Below, in pieces: positions 34,773 to 42,787 of a DNA stretch of 42,787 nt. The position numbers and the translations under genes were made by a program. The DNA lies in the NCBI GenBank assembly GCA_023417785.1, contig JAEZEH010000076.1, positions 1 to 42,787 of the forward strand, given 5' to 3'. The DNA comes from Bacteroidota bacterium (lineage in GTDB: Bacteria > Bacteroidota > Bacteroidia > Cytophagales > Cyclobacteriaceae). The notes beneath the pieces are model-generated. The model made no database searches and was not told where the DNA came from. It saw only the letters and a list, made by a program, of their open reading frames with translations. Every line of letters begins with the position of its first letter. Position 1 is the first letter of the stretch.

Positions 34773-35960
34773 TTATTGAAACATATCCATCCACACTTCG
34801 GGGTTAGTTCCTTCGTTTTGTGTAGGTATTCCAGCAGAGGCCTTCTTCAGGTTGGGGATTTCGAGCAGGAATCGTGTACCCTGTCCCGGCCGTGAGACCA
34901 CTTCAATATGACCGTGTATTTTCTCAACGGTCTCCTTTACGATATATAGCCCCAGACCTGCACCTTCCTTTTGCATAGTCGCCCGGAAGAACATATCAAA
35001 AACCCGGGAAACATAGGCTTCGTCGATGCCGATTCCGTTGTCTTCAAAAACCATAAACATCTTATTGTCAGCAAAGGAGACGTCTATCTTAAGAAAAGGG
35101 TTATCCTTGCCCGGATCTGAGTATTTGATTGCATTTGAAACCAGATTGTTCATGATAACCGACAATCGATACTGATCGGAATAAAACTCCCCCTCGCATT
35201 CAATGTCAACTATTTTTTCTATGAGTTCGGCGCCGGGCATGTATTGCATCTTTTCCAGGTTATCGTTGATAATCTGACGGATATCTATCGGCTCTATACA
35301 AAGATCTTTACGAGCGTTTCGGGAGTAATCAAGAATTTCCTCGAGTGTTTCGTCAAGTTTGTAAATGCTTTTTTCCATCATCTGCAGATAAGTTGCAAAA
35401 GCATTTCCGAGTTTTTCGTCCTCCATTTTCGCCAGGTTAAGCAAGCCGAGAACCGACATAAGGGGGGCTTTCAGGTTATGTGACACACTGTACACAAAGC
35501 TGTCCAGTTCCTTATTTATCTTCGTCAGCTCTTCATTTTGGTGAAGCAGCGCATCCTTTGCCTCAAGCTTTGCTTTCTCGTCTTCCCGTTGTTTCAAAGC
35601 ACTCTGGATCGCGGACGGCAATCTCGCAAGGTTGGATTTGAGTACATAATTATCAGCTCCCTGTTTCAGGCTATTCACAGCAAATTCCTCTGAAACGGCT
35701 CCGGTTACCAGAATAAATGGAATCTGGATTCCCTGACTCCTGCATATCTTCAGCGCTTCAGCAGAATTGAACTGCGGAAGAGAATGATCGGAAAGGATGA
35801 CATCCGCAGGATAAGTATGCAGGGCTTCGATGAATTCCTCTTTCGTGTCGACCCGTTTCGTAACGCACTTTATACCGGCTTTTTTCAAAGTCCATTCGAT
35901 TAACTCCAGATCCTCTGGCATGTCCTCGAGTACAAGTACTTTAAGATCTTTTTCCATCAT
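34773..35960 (-). CDS. Receiver-histidine kinase fusion (REC-HisKA-HATPase)
   Basis: The product (395 residues) has a receiver at about 6-125 with phospho-acceptor Asp58 (ILSDHSLPQF), where the usual DxxMP is DHSLP. A coiled coil follows, then HisKA with phospho-acceptor His161 (YSVSHNLKAPLMSV) and HATPase (MNNLVSNAIKYS, EDNGIGIDE, GAGLGLYIVKE). Two Met codons open the frame; either could start. There is no membrane segment. The architecture parallels the 24-25 kb receiver-kinase, though the sequence differs. No DNA-binding output is present. Confidence 0.9.
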   Translation of the reverse strand: MMEKDLKVLVLEDMPEDLELIEWTLKKAGIKCVTKRVDTKEEFIEALHTYPADVILSDHSLPQFNSAEALKICRSQGIQIPFILVTGAVSEEFAVNSLKQGADNYVLKSNLARLPSAIQSALKQREDEKAKLEAKDALLHQNEELTKINKELDSFVYSVSHNLKAPLMSVLGLLNLAKMEDEKLGNAFATYLQMMEKSIYKLDETLEEILDYSRNARKDLCIEPIDIRQIINDNLEKMQYMPGAELIEKIVDIECEGEFYSDQYRLSVIMNNLVSNAIKYSDPGKDNPFLKIDVSFADNKMFMVFEDNGIGIDEAYVSRVFDMFFRATMQKEGAGLGLYIVKETVEKIHGHIEVVSRPGQGTRFLLEIPNLKKASAGIPTQNEGTNPEVWMDMFQ

Positions 35961-36286
35961 TTTTTTGAGTTAGGGTATTTACCACGTAGTAATAAGTAAA
36001 CATTATTCCAGCGGCTTTTCTCCCAAACTGACCAGCTGTTCGAACCCAATTAAGCAGCCATTGTGGAATGATCGCACCACACTCTCCGCAACTTGCCCGT
36101 TTTTGTGGTATGTAAGTAAACCAAGCTAAAAGACAATAAAGTATATCCGTACCGTTGCACGCTCACAACGATGGGCTTGCACGCCTTTTTCCTTGTACGT
36201 AGAATTTTCTGACCCTCTTCGGCGTTAGAACTTACAATCTTGCTTTTCAGCAACGTTTTTTAAACGATAGAACTGATTGAATACTT
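35961..36286. promoter_or_regulatory. Intergenic region between receiver-kinase and hydrolase genes
   Basis: 326 bases separate two divergent genes. I see no convincing gene, tRNA or strong inverted repeat. Short ORFs here begin inside AT-rich sequence and show no protein-like composition. Promoters for both flanking genes are expected but could not be located. Confidence 0.4.
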
Positions 36287-37480
36287 ATGTCAAAATCAAC
36301 ATATCTCTCACTCTTACTTGCCGGAGCAGTAATGGGTTGTAGCGAGGAAGTGGCATCGGAAAAGGAGCCGACCAATCGGGCATATTTGGTTTCTGCCACG
36401 CCGATGGATACGATCCCGCTGCAAAACCTGAAAGGAATGGCGCAGCTCAGCGGCCAGAAGAGCGTTGTCGATCTGGTCCGCCACGGTGTCGCTACATACA
36501 AGGTGGTTTATAATACACCGTACAAGGGCACGTCAATTCAGGCGTCAGGACTACTCTATGTGCCGGTCGGGCTACAGCAACCAGCGCCGTTAATCTCACT
36601 CCAGCACGGCACGACGTTCGTCAAGAAAAATGCACCAAGCGAGAACGGCAGCTTTAGCGGGATAGAATATTTCGCTGCTGCCGGTTATATCGCCTTTATG
36701 CCGGATTTTATTGGCTACGGCGCATCATCCGAAATCTTCCACCCCTACTACGACCAGAAGCACTCCGCGTCATCCGTGGTTGACGGTATTAAATCCGTCA
36801 GGGAATTTCTGGAAGAAAAGCTGATCGAATATAATGATCAGCTTTTCCTGGCGGGATACTCGGAAGGCGGGTATGTCACGCTGGCCGCTGCCAAAGAACT
36901 GGAAGCGAACCCGACGCATGGCCTGCCCCTGACGGCCGTGGCCGCGGGCGCTGGTGGTTATGACATGGAAGAAATGCTTCGGAGTGTTACCGGAGGTCGG
37001 TATTATGCCTATCCAGCCTATCTGGCGTTTGTCCTTATGGCCTACAACGAAACCAACGATTGGAATAAATCGCTCGATTACTTTTTTCATGAAAAGTATG
37101 CAAACGCATTACCGGCGCTAATGGCTGGCGAATCCGAAGGATGGCAGATCAATTCACGGCTAACTTCCGAAGTGAGCAAATTACTCGATCCTCGCTTTTA
37201 CGCAGCGCTTTCCAATCCTGAGGGTGAAACCGAATTGAAGAAAGCCCTGAAGGAAAATAGTGTCAGTGGCTGGAAGACCTCTCTACCCATCCGGCTTTAC
37301 CATGGCACACGGGACGAGATAATTCCGGCACACAATTCGGAAGTTACGCTGGCCAATTTTCAGGAACTTGGAAGTGAAAATGTTTCGCTGACGCTGATCC
37401 CCGGCGGGACTCATGGCAGCAGTTTTCTGCCCATGCTCCAACAGTTTATTCCCTGGTTTGAAACGTTTAGAAAAAAATGA
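36287..37480 (+). CDS. Alpha/beta-hydrolase lipoprotein (secretory lipase-like)
   Basis: The product (397 residues) starts with a lipoprotein signal (MSKSTYLSLLLAGAVMGC), with Cys18 as lipidation site. The mature enzyme has an alpha/beta hydrolase fold: oxyanion region LQHGT, PDFIGYGAS, nucleophile Ser192 in GYSEGG, and later acid and His (YHGTRDEIIPAH and GGTHGSSF). Long inserts around the nucleophile resemble secretory lipase/prolyl-oligopeptidase-type hydrolases. Substrate is unknown. Its stop overlaps the M23 peptidase start by four bases (ATGA), so the two lipoproteins are coupled. Confidence 0.86.
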   Translation: MSKSTYLSLLLAGAVMGCSEEVASEKEPTNRAYLVSATPMDTIPLQNLKGMAQLSGQKSVVDLVRHGVATYKVVYNTPYKGTSIQASGLLYVPVGLQQPAPLISLQHGTTFVKKNAPSENGSFSGIEYFAAAGYIAFMPDFIGYGASSEIFHPYYDQKHSASSVVDGIKSVREFLEEKLIEYNDQLFLAGYSEGGYVTLAAAKELEANPTHGLPLTAVAAGAGGYDMEEMLRSVTGGRYYAYPAYLAFVLMAYNETNDWNKSLDYFFHEKYANALPALMAGESEGWQINSRLTSEVSKLLDPRFYAALSNPEGETELKKALKENSVSGWKTSLPIRLYHGTRDEIIPAHNSEVTLANFQELGSENVSLTLIPGGTHGSSFLPMLQQFIPWFETFRKK

Positions 37481-38778
37481 GACAGCTTCTTTTTGTACTA
37501 CCGGTATTCCTCCTGATGGGCTGTAATCCAGTTAAATCCGTCAAGGATGTTTTTACGAAACTCACTCCCTATGAACGGTACGTGAAAAATCTTGAAACGG
37601 CCAATCTTCACGAGAGGCCCATGGTAAAACAATGGATAGCTGCGGGAGACAGAGCTATGCGCGACTCCGTCATGGTGATCCTGCCGATTACCGAAACAGG
37701 ACAGTTTCTTTCCCATGATCCCGAGGCCAGAGCCTACCGTTTCGAAGCCCGCGACGGGCAGGTGCTTTCGGTCAATGGCACTACTACGGCAACTGGTGAC
37801 ACGCACGTTTTCGCGGATCTTTTCATATTGAAAAATAATGAATGGAAACACCTTTCGTCTGCGGACTCGACCCTTTCCCTTTCGTATGAATTCAACCGCG
37901 ATGCGACGTGTATGTTGCGCGTGCAGCCTGAACTTCTCGTAAATGCGTATTACAGTATTACGATTTCGCTGACACCCGTACTCATAAACCCGGTATCGGG
38001 CGCGTCTAATAAATCCATCCAGAGTTTTTACGGCGATTCACGCGATGGTGGTAAACGCCTGCACGAAGGCGTAGATATTTTTGCAAAAAAAGGAACACCG
38101 GTAGTGGCGCCCACCGATGGCGTTGTAACCCGCACCGGTAATACCCGGTTGGGCGGAAAAGTCGTTTGGATGTTCGACCGGAAGCGACAACACTCTTATT
38201 ACTTCGCGCACCTCGATTCACAATACGTTTCCGGAGGCGAAGTCGTTCAACAGGGTGACACGCTGGGTGTAGTCGGGAATACAGGCAATGCAAGGTACAC
38301 GCCTCCGCATCTTCACTTCGGCATTTATCAATCCCGAAGTAAAAACCCGATTCATTATATCCAAACTTTAGAGGCAATCGTTGATGCTTCTCCTCTCGAC
38401 ACTACGTTTCAGGTGAATACATTCCGTGTTGCTGGCAAGAAACCCGTTTTGAAATCCGGGCCGGGATCCAGGAATCAGGATATTCAAAAACTCGCACCGG
38501 AAACGTTCGTCCGGGTAGTCGCTCAAAGCGGTGACTGGTATCGGGTTTCGCTGGCCGACCGAAGTGAAGGTTACGTCTTAAAGAAAGACGTGGTGCCAGC
38601 CCAGACCGGAAAGGTGTTGGTGCTTGACCGCATCGTTAAACTTCGTTTGGAGCCCGATGCTGACAGTGTTGTGATTGATTATCTGAATGCACAATCCGTC
38701 GTTGAGGTGCTGGCCTTGCACGGTTCGCAACAATACATCAAGACTGCACAGGGAACCGAAGGATGGATAATTCTTTGA
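37477..38778 (+). CDS. M23 metallopeptidase lipoprotein with SH3 domains
   Basis: The product (433 residues) has a lipoprotein signal with Cys16 (FLLMGC). The LytM/M23 domain spans about 185-285 with all zinc and catalytic residues present: His196 and Asp200 (HEGVD), His245 (FAHLD) and His278/His280 (PPHLHFG), so it should cleave peptidoglycan cross-links. Two SH3b-like segments follow (about 310-372, and 375-433, each with a GYVL/GWII-type end), which typically bind cell-wall peptides. It is coupled to the upstream hydrolase through an ATGA overlap and abuts the convergent PAS gene with no base between the stop codons. Confidence 0.92.
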   Translation: MRQLLFVLPVFLLMGCNPVKSVKDVFTKLTPYERYVKNLETANLHERPMVKQWIAAGDRAMRDSVMVILPITETGQFLSHDPEARAYRFEARDGQVLSVNGTTTATGDTHVFADLFILKNNEWKHLSSADSTLSLSYEFNRDATCMLRVQPELLVNAYYSITISLTPVLINPVSGASNKSIQSFYGDSRDGGKRLHEGVDIFAKKGTPVVAPTDGVVTRTGNTRLGGKVVWMFDRKRQHSYYFAHLDSQYVSGGEVVQQGDTLGVVGNTGNARYTPPHLHFGIYQSRSKNPIHYIQTLEAIVDASPLDTTFQVNTFRVAGKKPVLKSGPGSRNQDIQKLAPETFVRVVAQSGDWYRVSLADRSEGYVLKKDVVPAQTGKVLVLDRIVKLRLEPDADSVVIDYLNAQSVVEVLALHGSQQYIKTAQGTEGWIIL

Positions 38779-39939
38779 TTACGCCATCCGCGCATTGAGG
38801 AAACGTGAAACTTCTTCCGCGGGATAACCAGAGACATCTGAAAAAGACCCAACGAGAAAGGTAGTACCAGAGGTGTTGCGCGAAATGCGGATATGGGCAA
38901 GGAGCATTCTTTCATTGCCGCGCTTGGTGATGATACGAAACGACGAGAAAGTTTCGCCCTTTTCGAAGACGGTCCGCTGATGCGCTTCCTTGAGATGCTG
39001 ATCGTCGGAATGAATAAAGTTCAGCCAAAACCACGCGTGACCAAGTTCCTCTTCATCGGCCTCGAACAACGCTTTTAAATCGGATCCGATAAAACAGTCT
39101 CCGCCATCTGACATGTTGTAAGACCACACTGCTTCTTTCAGGGCATGAAATATCTGATCGAGGTCTCTTTTGTAGGTTAGAAGTGTTTCGTTCTCTGCCG
39201 CGATTCGTTTGTTGATCCGCAGCAACTGTTCATTCACGACAATTAGTTCGGCGTTCACGTGTTCGGTCTGGCTTGCGCGGTAGGCCATTTCTTCGTTGGC
39301 ACGTTCAAGGTAGTCTGTTCGCCGCGCGATCTGCTGCTGCAGATGTTTCTTTGTGTTCACGAGTTCTGCACTAATCCTTCGTTCTTCCGTCACATCCCGA
39401 AAACCAATTAGAAACGCGTCGCGCACCCGCACCGGCATGGCAAAAATCTCTGCGCATCTGATCTCACCAGAAGCCGTTTTGAAATTCCACGTCCCGAGCT
39501 TGCCAAATCCTGTCTTGATAAAAAGGTACACTTCATCAAACCGTTCACGCTCCTCCGGAACAACAAGATCTTTCAAGGTGACAAATTCCAATTGTTCAAC
39601 TTTATACTCCAACACCTTTGCTGCGGCATCGTTTAGTTCGAGAAACCGAAATGATTCTGATCCCACCAAAGCCATAGCCATAGGATTGGATCTGAAAAGC
39701 ATTTCGTGGCCGGAGAGTCCCTTTGACGTGCGTTGATTGTTGTCGTACAACAAGACAAAAATGAAGGCGCCACATGCACCAATAAACAGGATACCCTTGA
39801 GTAACTGAAGGTGGGCAACATTAAAAACCGAGTATCCGAAGTCGATTGAGTTGATAAGGTAATCGGAAAGAAGAATCCATAGGATTCCCGCAAAAACAAA
39901 TTTAAGTGTTACTAATACGGCACGGTTCGGTTTCTTCAT
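38779..39939 (-). CDS. Membrane PAS-domain protein lacking a kinase domain
   Basis: The product (386 residues) has two membrane helices (about 8-29 and 44-66), a PAS domain (about 80-190, ending FLIGFRDVTEERR), a long coiled coil (about 190-265) and a second PAS-like domain (about 265-370, ending FLVGSFSDVSGYP). Kinase proteins with this layout normally continue into HisKA/HATPase, but here the chain ends 20 residues after the second PAS. It may be a sensor that acts by protein contact, or a remnant of a kinase. There is no trace of the kinase core in the downstream sequence, which is the convergent M23 gene. Confidence 0.82.
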   Translation of the reverse strand: MKKPNRAVLVTLKFVFAGILWILLSDYLINSIDFGYSVFNVAHLQLLKGILFIGACGAFIFVLLYDNNQRTSKGLSGHEMLFRSNPMAMALVGSESFRFLELNDAAAKVLEYKVEQLEFVTLKDLVVPEERERFDEVYLFIKTGFGKLGTWNFKTASGEIRCAEIFAMPVRVRDAFLIGFRDVTEERRISAELVNTKKHLQQQIARRTDYLERANEEMAYRASQTEHVNAELIVVNEQLLRINKRIAAENETLLTYKRDLDQIFHALKEAVWSYNMSDGGDCFIGSDLKALFEADEEELGHAWFWLNFIHSDDQHLKEAHQRTVFEKGETFSSFRIITKRGNERMLLAHIRISRNTSGTTFLVGSFSDVSGYPAEEVSRFLNARMA

Positions 39940-40383
39940 AACGCTTAAAAGAACAGGAGGGGCTTTGTGCCTTTACATCCTGAGCAGATCCCAAATTACG
40001 CCTTAAATCACTTAGCCCCACGCCCTCTTCCGGAACCAATCCCCGCAATTCAAAGATGTGTAAGATTTACAGTTATATCGCCGGCAGGTTCGAATGCAGC
40101 GCCTCAGGCACGTTTGCGTCCCTGTAAAGGTGCAAAACCGGAAAAAACCGGGTCGCATTCCGATCCTGTATATGCCCCTACTATGCCATTTCATTACGCC
40201 AACGGAAAACAGTGAACCGGATTTTTTAGGTCACTCCCCACCCATGTATGACCAGGTCGTCAAAATGAAAAACTATTGGGATCAAAGTCAACCAAAACAT
40301 TTGACATGGGGCAGTATAACAATCAGACTCGTCGTCGTATTTTTAGTCCACACCAATTCGTTCACCACCCAATTACCCGACCT
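39940..40383. promoter_or_regulatory. 444-base gap upstream of gamma-glutamyltransferase gene
   Basis: The stretch holds no gene I can support. Several short frames cover it on the plus strand, but they have no homology-like composition, no signal peptide and no initiation context. The promoters of the PAS gene (minus) and of the transferase gene (plus) should lie here; I see no clear -7 box. Confidence 0.4.
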
Positions 40384-42225
40384 ATGAACCGATTTCTTTA
40401 TGTGATAATCATGCTTCTCGTCTCACCGACGCTACGAAGCCAACCTACACAGAAACCTGTACTCCACGGTAAACACTGGATGGCAATAACCGGTAAACCC
40501 CTTGCAGCCACGGCAGGCGGAATGATTTTCAACAAGGGTGGAAATGCCGTTGATGCCGCGTGTGCGATGCTTGCCGCGACCTGCACGATGTGGGACGTGC
40601 TCAGCTGGGGTGGTGAAACGCAGGCGTTGATATATAATCCTAAAACCGGGAAAGTCATTGGTATAAATGCCTGTGGAGTCGCCCCTACCGGTGCGACAGC
40701 CCAATTCTTCCAGGATAAAGGCATGAACTACCCACCCGAATTCGGGCCTTTGGCCGCTGTGACGCCGGGAACTCCGGGAGGGCTCTGTTATATGCTTGCA
40801 GAGTTCGGAACAATGAGTTTAAAGGATGTGCTGGCCCCTGCAATGCAACTGGCAGATGGCTATCCTATCGAGGCACAAACCGCTAATGCCATTGAGCGCG
40901 GCAAAGACAAGATCAAGGAATGGCCGTACTCGAAATCCGTGTTCCTTCCACATTTGGGTGCAGAACGGGAAGCTCCCGAGGCCGGAGAGATTTTTCGCCA
41001 GGCCGACCTTTTGGAAACGCTTCGGAAGTTGGTTGAGGCAGAACAGCAGGCTTTAAAAAAAGGCAAAAGCCGTAAGGAAGCCATTTATGCCGCGCAGGAC
41101 CGCTTTTATAAAGGTGACATCGCGAGGGAACTTGTGCGTGGAACGCAGGAACAAGGTGGACTTATCACCATGGAGGATCTGGCAAAGTGGAAAGTGCTGC
41201 AGGAAGAACCACTGAAAGTCAATTACAAAGGAATAGATGTTTACAAATTGTCGCAATGGACACAGGGGCCAATGATGCTTCAGGCACTGAACATGCTGGA
41301 AAACATCGACGTGAAAAGCATGGGCTTCAATTCAGCAAAATACATTCATACCCTCACGCAGGTGATGAACCTCACGTTCGCGGACCGCGATTTCTACTAT
41401 GGCGACCCATACTTCGCTCCGGAAGAACCTATTAAAACGCTCCTTTCCAAAGAGTATGCAAAGTCGCGCATGAAAGACATCAACTGGGAAAAAAATGACC
41501 CCAAAGTTTTACCGGGAGATCCGTATGCCTTGGAAGGCAAACCCAATCCGTATGCGGATTACCTTGACCAGTGGAAACAGGCTCATGTCGGAGTGCCGGC
41601 TTCGCCTCTTGACGAAGCGTATCTCAATCGCGTGTTTCTGGGCACCACCACTGTTGAAACCACGGACAAGGAAGGCTGGGTGGTATCCATCACCCCGAGC
41701 GGTGGATGGATTCCGGCTTGCATTGCCGGAAAAACGGGCATTGGACTAAGTCAGCGTATGCAGAGTTTTGTGACGGATCCAAAAATGAATCCGTTTAATG
41801 TGGTCGAGCCCGGCAAACGCCCCCGCGTAACGCTAACTCCAACGATGGCACTGAAAGACGGTAAGCCATTCCTTTCCTTCGCGGTGCAGGGTGGCGACAC
41901 TCAGGACCAGAACCTGCTCCAATTCTTTATCAACATGGTTGAATTTGGTATGAACGTCCAGGAAGCCGCCGAAGCTCCGAACATTAATACGTACCAGTTT
42001 TATCTTTCTCTGGGTGGTGAGGATCGCAAACCGAAGCCGGGGCAAATCCTGTTGCACGACAGCACGCCTCCATATGTTCGTAAAGAGTTACGCGATATGG
42101 GTTATAAGCTGATGTTCGATGACAGAACTTCGGGTCCGATCAATGCAATTTACTTCGACTGGAAACACGGTTCGTTCTGGGGCGGGTCCAGTAACCACGG
42201 GGAGGATTATGGAATCGGATGGTAA
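40384..42225 (+). CDS. ggt: Exported gamma-glutamyltransferase (Ntn-hydrolase family)
   Basis: The product (613 residues from ATG 40384) has a signal peptide (MNRFLYVIIMLLVSPTLRSQ); the longer frame from 40276 is rejected because it buries this signal. The N-terminal half has the GGT hallmarks LAATAGGMIFNKGGNAVDAACAM, GETQALIY and AVTPGTPGGLCYML. Autoprocessing is predicted before Thr421 in FLGTTTVETTDKEGWVVSITPS, where the small subunit would start; the usual TTHF is TTTV here. Later conserved glycine motifs include PTMALKDGKPFLSFAVQGGDTQDQ. The substrate range, glutathione or other gamma-glutamyl compounds, is not evident. It is transcribed alone. Confidence 0.87.
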   Translation: MNRFLYVIIMLLVSPTLRSQPTQKPVLHGKHWMAITGKPLAATAGGMIFNKGGNAVDAACAMLAATCTMWDVLSWGGETQALIYNPKTGKVIGINACGVAPTGATAQFFQDKGMNYPPEFGPLAAVTPGTPGGLCYMLAEFGTMSLKDVLAPAMQLADGYPIEAQTANAIERGKDKIKEWPYSKSVFLPHLGAEREAPEAGEIFRQADLLETLRKLVEAEQQALKKGKSRKEAIYAAQDRFYKGDIARELVRGTQEQGGLITMEDLAKWKVLQEEPLKVNYKGIDVYKLSQWTQGPMMLQALNMLENIDVKSMGFNSAKYIHTLTQVMNLTFADRDFYYGDPYFAPEEPIKTLLSKEYAKSRMKDINWEKNDPKVLPGDPYALEGKPNPYADYLDQWKQAHVGVPASPLDEAYLNRVFLGTTTVETTDKEGWVVSITPSGGWIPACIAGKTGIGLSQRMQSFVTDPKMNPFNVVEPGKRPRVTLTPTMALKDGKPFLSFAVQGGDTQDQNLLQFFINMVEFGMNVQEAAEAPNINTYQFYLSLGGEDRKPKPGQILLHDSTPPYVRKELRDMGYKLMFDDRTSGPINAIYFDWKHGSFWGGSSNHGEDYGIGW

Positions 42226-42227
42226 TT

Positions 42228-42272
42228 GATTTCAGATTTCAGGTTTCGGATTGGTTTCAGATTACAGATTTG
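42228..42272. repeat. Degenerate TTCAGATT-type short repeats
   Basis: Between the transferase stop and the next gene the sequence repeats variants of ATTTCAG/GATTTCAG (for example TTCAGATTTC, TTTCAGATTACAGATT) about five times. This kind of degenerate short repeat occurs commonly in Bacteroidota intergenic DNA. Beyond it, a small AGACG-TGG-CGTCT hairpin follows (42273-42285). Confidence 0.45.
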
Positions 42273-42367
42273 AGACGTGGCGTCTATGTTACATAACTGA
42301 ACCATCGGCAAAAGTAGCCTCCGGCGAAATGGATCAGGGATCAGGAAGGCATAAACACAGCGCCCTT

Positions 42368-42787
42368 TCAGTTTCCTAAAATCCTTTTGCCCAGATCAGT
42401 CAATAATTTTTTGGCATCTGCAGGATTTCGTTCCACTTCTTTTATTTCAATTCCCCCCGCTTCCTGCACGATGTGGTAACTGAACACAAAATTTGGTCTC
42501 TCGGCATCGCCATCCAAAACGCCAAAGCGCAGATCGTTAAAAAACAGTTCGCCTTCGTTTTCTGTGATGATAAACCACCCCTTTGAAATTTCAATCATCC
42601 GCTGGATTTTATTCTGGGAACGCAGATCCCCCAAGAGCTGATGATTTTTTGAATAGTGTTCAAATTCAATCGGTTTAGAATCAAAAAAGGAGTAGTTGCC
42701 TATCAAATAGGCATTATCCACTTCCACATTTGCCGTCCAGAGAATGCTGTTAAAGGGTGAGGGTTTTGTTTCCAGTTGCAGGTATGC
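42368..42787 (-). CDS. Membrane-bound metal-dependent hydrolase, C-terminal part (window edge)
   Basis: The reverse frame is open from the window end to a stop at 42368 (139 residues visible; a GTG at 42727 within it is not the start). The pattern PSPFNSILWTANV, YLIGNYSFFDSKPIEFEHY, WFIITENEGELFFNDLRFG and FVFSYHI matches the C-terminal domain of inner-membrane metal-dependent hydrolases related to YdjM/DUF457. The metal-binding N-terminal membrane part lies outside the window. It is convergent with the transferase gene. Confidence 0.72.
   Translation of the reverse strand, partial: AYLQLETKPSPFNSILWTANVEVDNAYLIGNYSFFDSKPIEFEHYSKNHQLLGDLRSQNKIQRMIEISKGWFIITENEGELFFNDLRFGVLDGDAERPNFVFSYHIVQEAGGIEIKEVERNPADAKKLLTDLGKRILGN

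Noticed and set aside
40087..40097. GGTTCGAATGC resembling a tRNA T-arm
   Set aside because: The flanking bases do not form a 5-bp T stem, and no acceptor stem or anticodon arm can be built around it.
39967..40387. Short plus-strand frames in the gap before the gamma-glutamyltransferase
   Set aside because: They overlap one another in different frames, lack signal peptides or domains, and one runs into the real gene.

Overview
The window looks like a chromosomal segment of a Bacteroidota bacterium, most likely a Cytophagales-type gliding or soil/aquatic lineage. Supporting signs are a eukaryotic-like type II glutamine synthetase beside Amt transporters and a BBP2-type porin, many Sec-exported proteins and lipoproteins, no obvious Shine-Dalgarno sites, a promoter upstream of hemA that fits the Bacteroidota TTG / TAnnTTTG pattern, and histidine kinases carrying CHASE3, GAF, PAS and poly-HAMP modules. 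No phage, insertion sequence, CRISPR array, rRNA or tRNA was found.

Layout. 0-4.5 kb is a nitrogen-assimilation block: the tail of one ammonium transporter, a second full Amt, an outer-membrane beta-barrel and glnII (GSII). The Amt genes and glnII are closed by hairpin terminators, and unusually strong inverted repeats precede Amt2 and the porin. 4.6-10.3 kb holds a bacterial SET-domain protein, a 1341-residue DUF4011-like SF1 helicase with a nuclease-like tail, and a membrane-anchored triple helix-hairpin-helix protein. 10.6-14.1 kb holds hemA, an AraC-type regulator and a divergent diheme cytochrome c. 14.1-17.9 kb carries a run of plus-strand genes: ECF sigma factor, four-helix membrane protein and TraB/GumN protein (overlapping), then an S1/P1 nuclease and a ChbG/YdjC-like deacetylase, both exported. 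17.9-23.9 kb (minus strand) has a beta-propeller lipoprotein translationally overlapped with a 1677-residue exported protein of unknown function.

24-36 kb is a phosphorelay island: a receiver-kinase, a 2144-residue cytoplasmic hybrid kinase with an 11 x 92-residue poly-HAMP array, GAF, kinase core and three receivers, a CHASE3-HAMP kinase with a single-domain receiver, two small exported proteins, and another receiver-kinase. None of these regulators has a DNA-binding domain, so the circuit probably works by phosphotransfer and protein contacts. 36.3-42.8 kb holds a lipoprotein alpha/beta hydrolase overlapping an M23 peptidase lipoprotein, a membrane PAS protein with no kinase domain, a gamma-glutamyltransferase and the truncated end of a membrane-bound metal-dependent hydrolase.

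The most unusual parts are the giant poly-HAMP kinase with its perfectly phased 276-bp repeats, the large exported protein at 18.9-23.9 kb, the helicase with a decayed-looking nuclease tail, and the palindromic DNA upstream of the nitrogen genes. All calls were made by reading the sequence and recalled family knowledge; no search was run.
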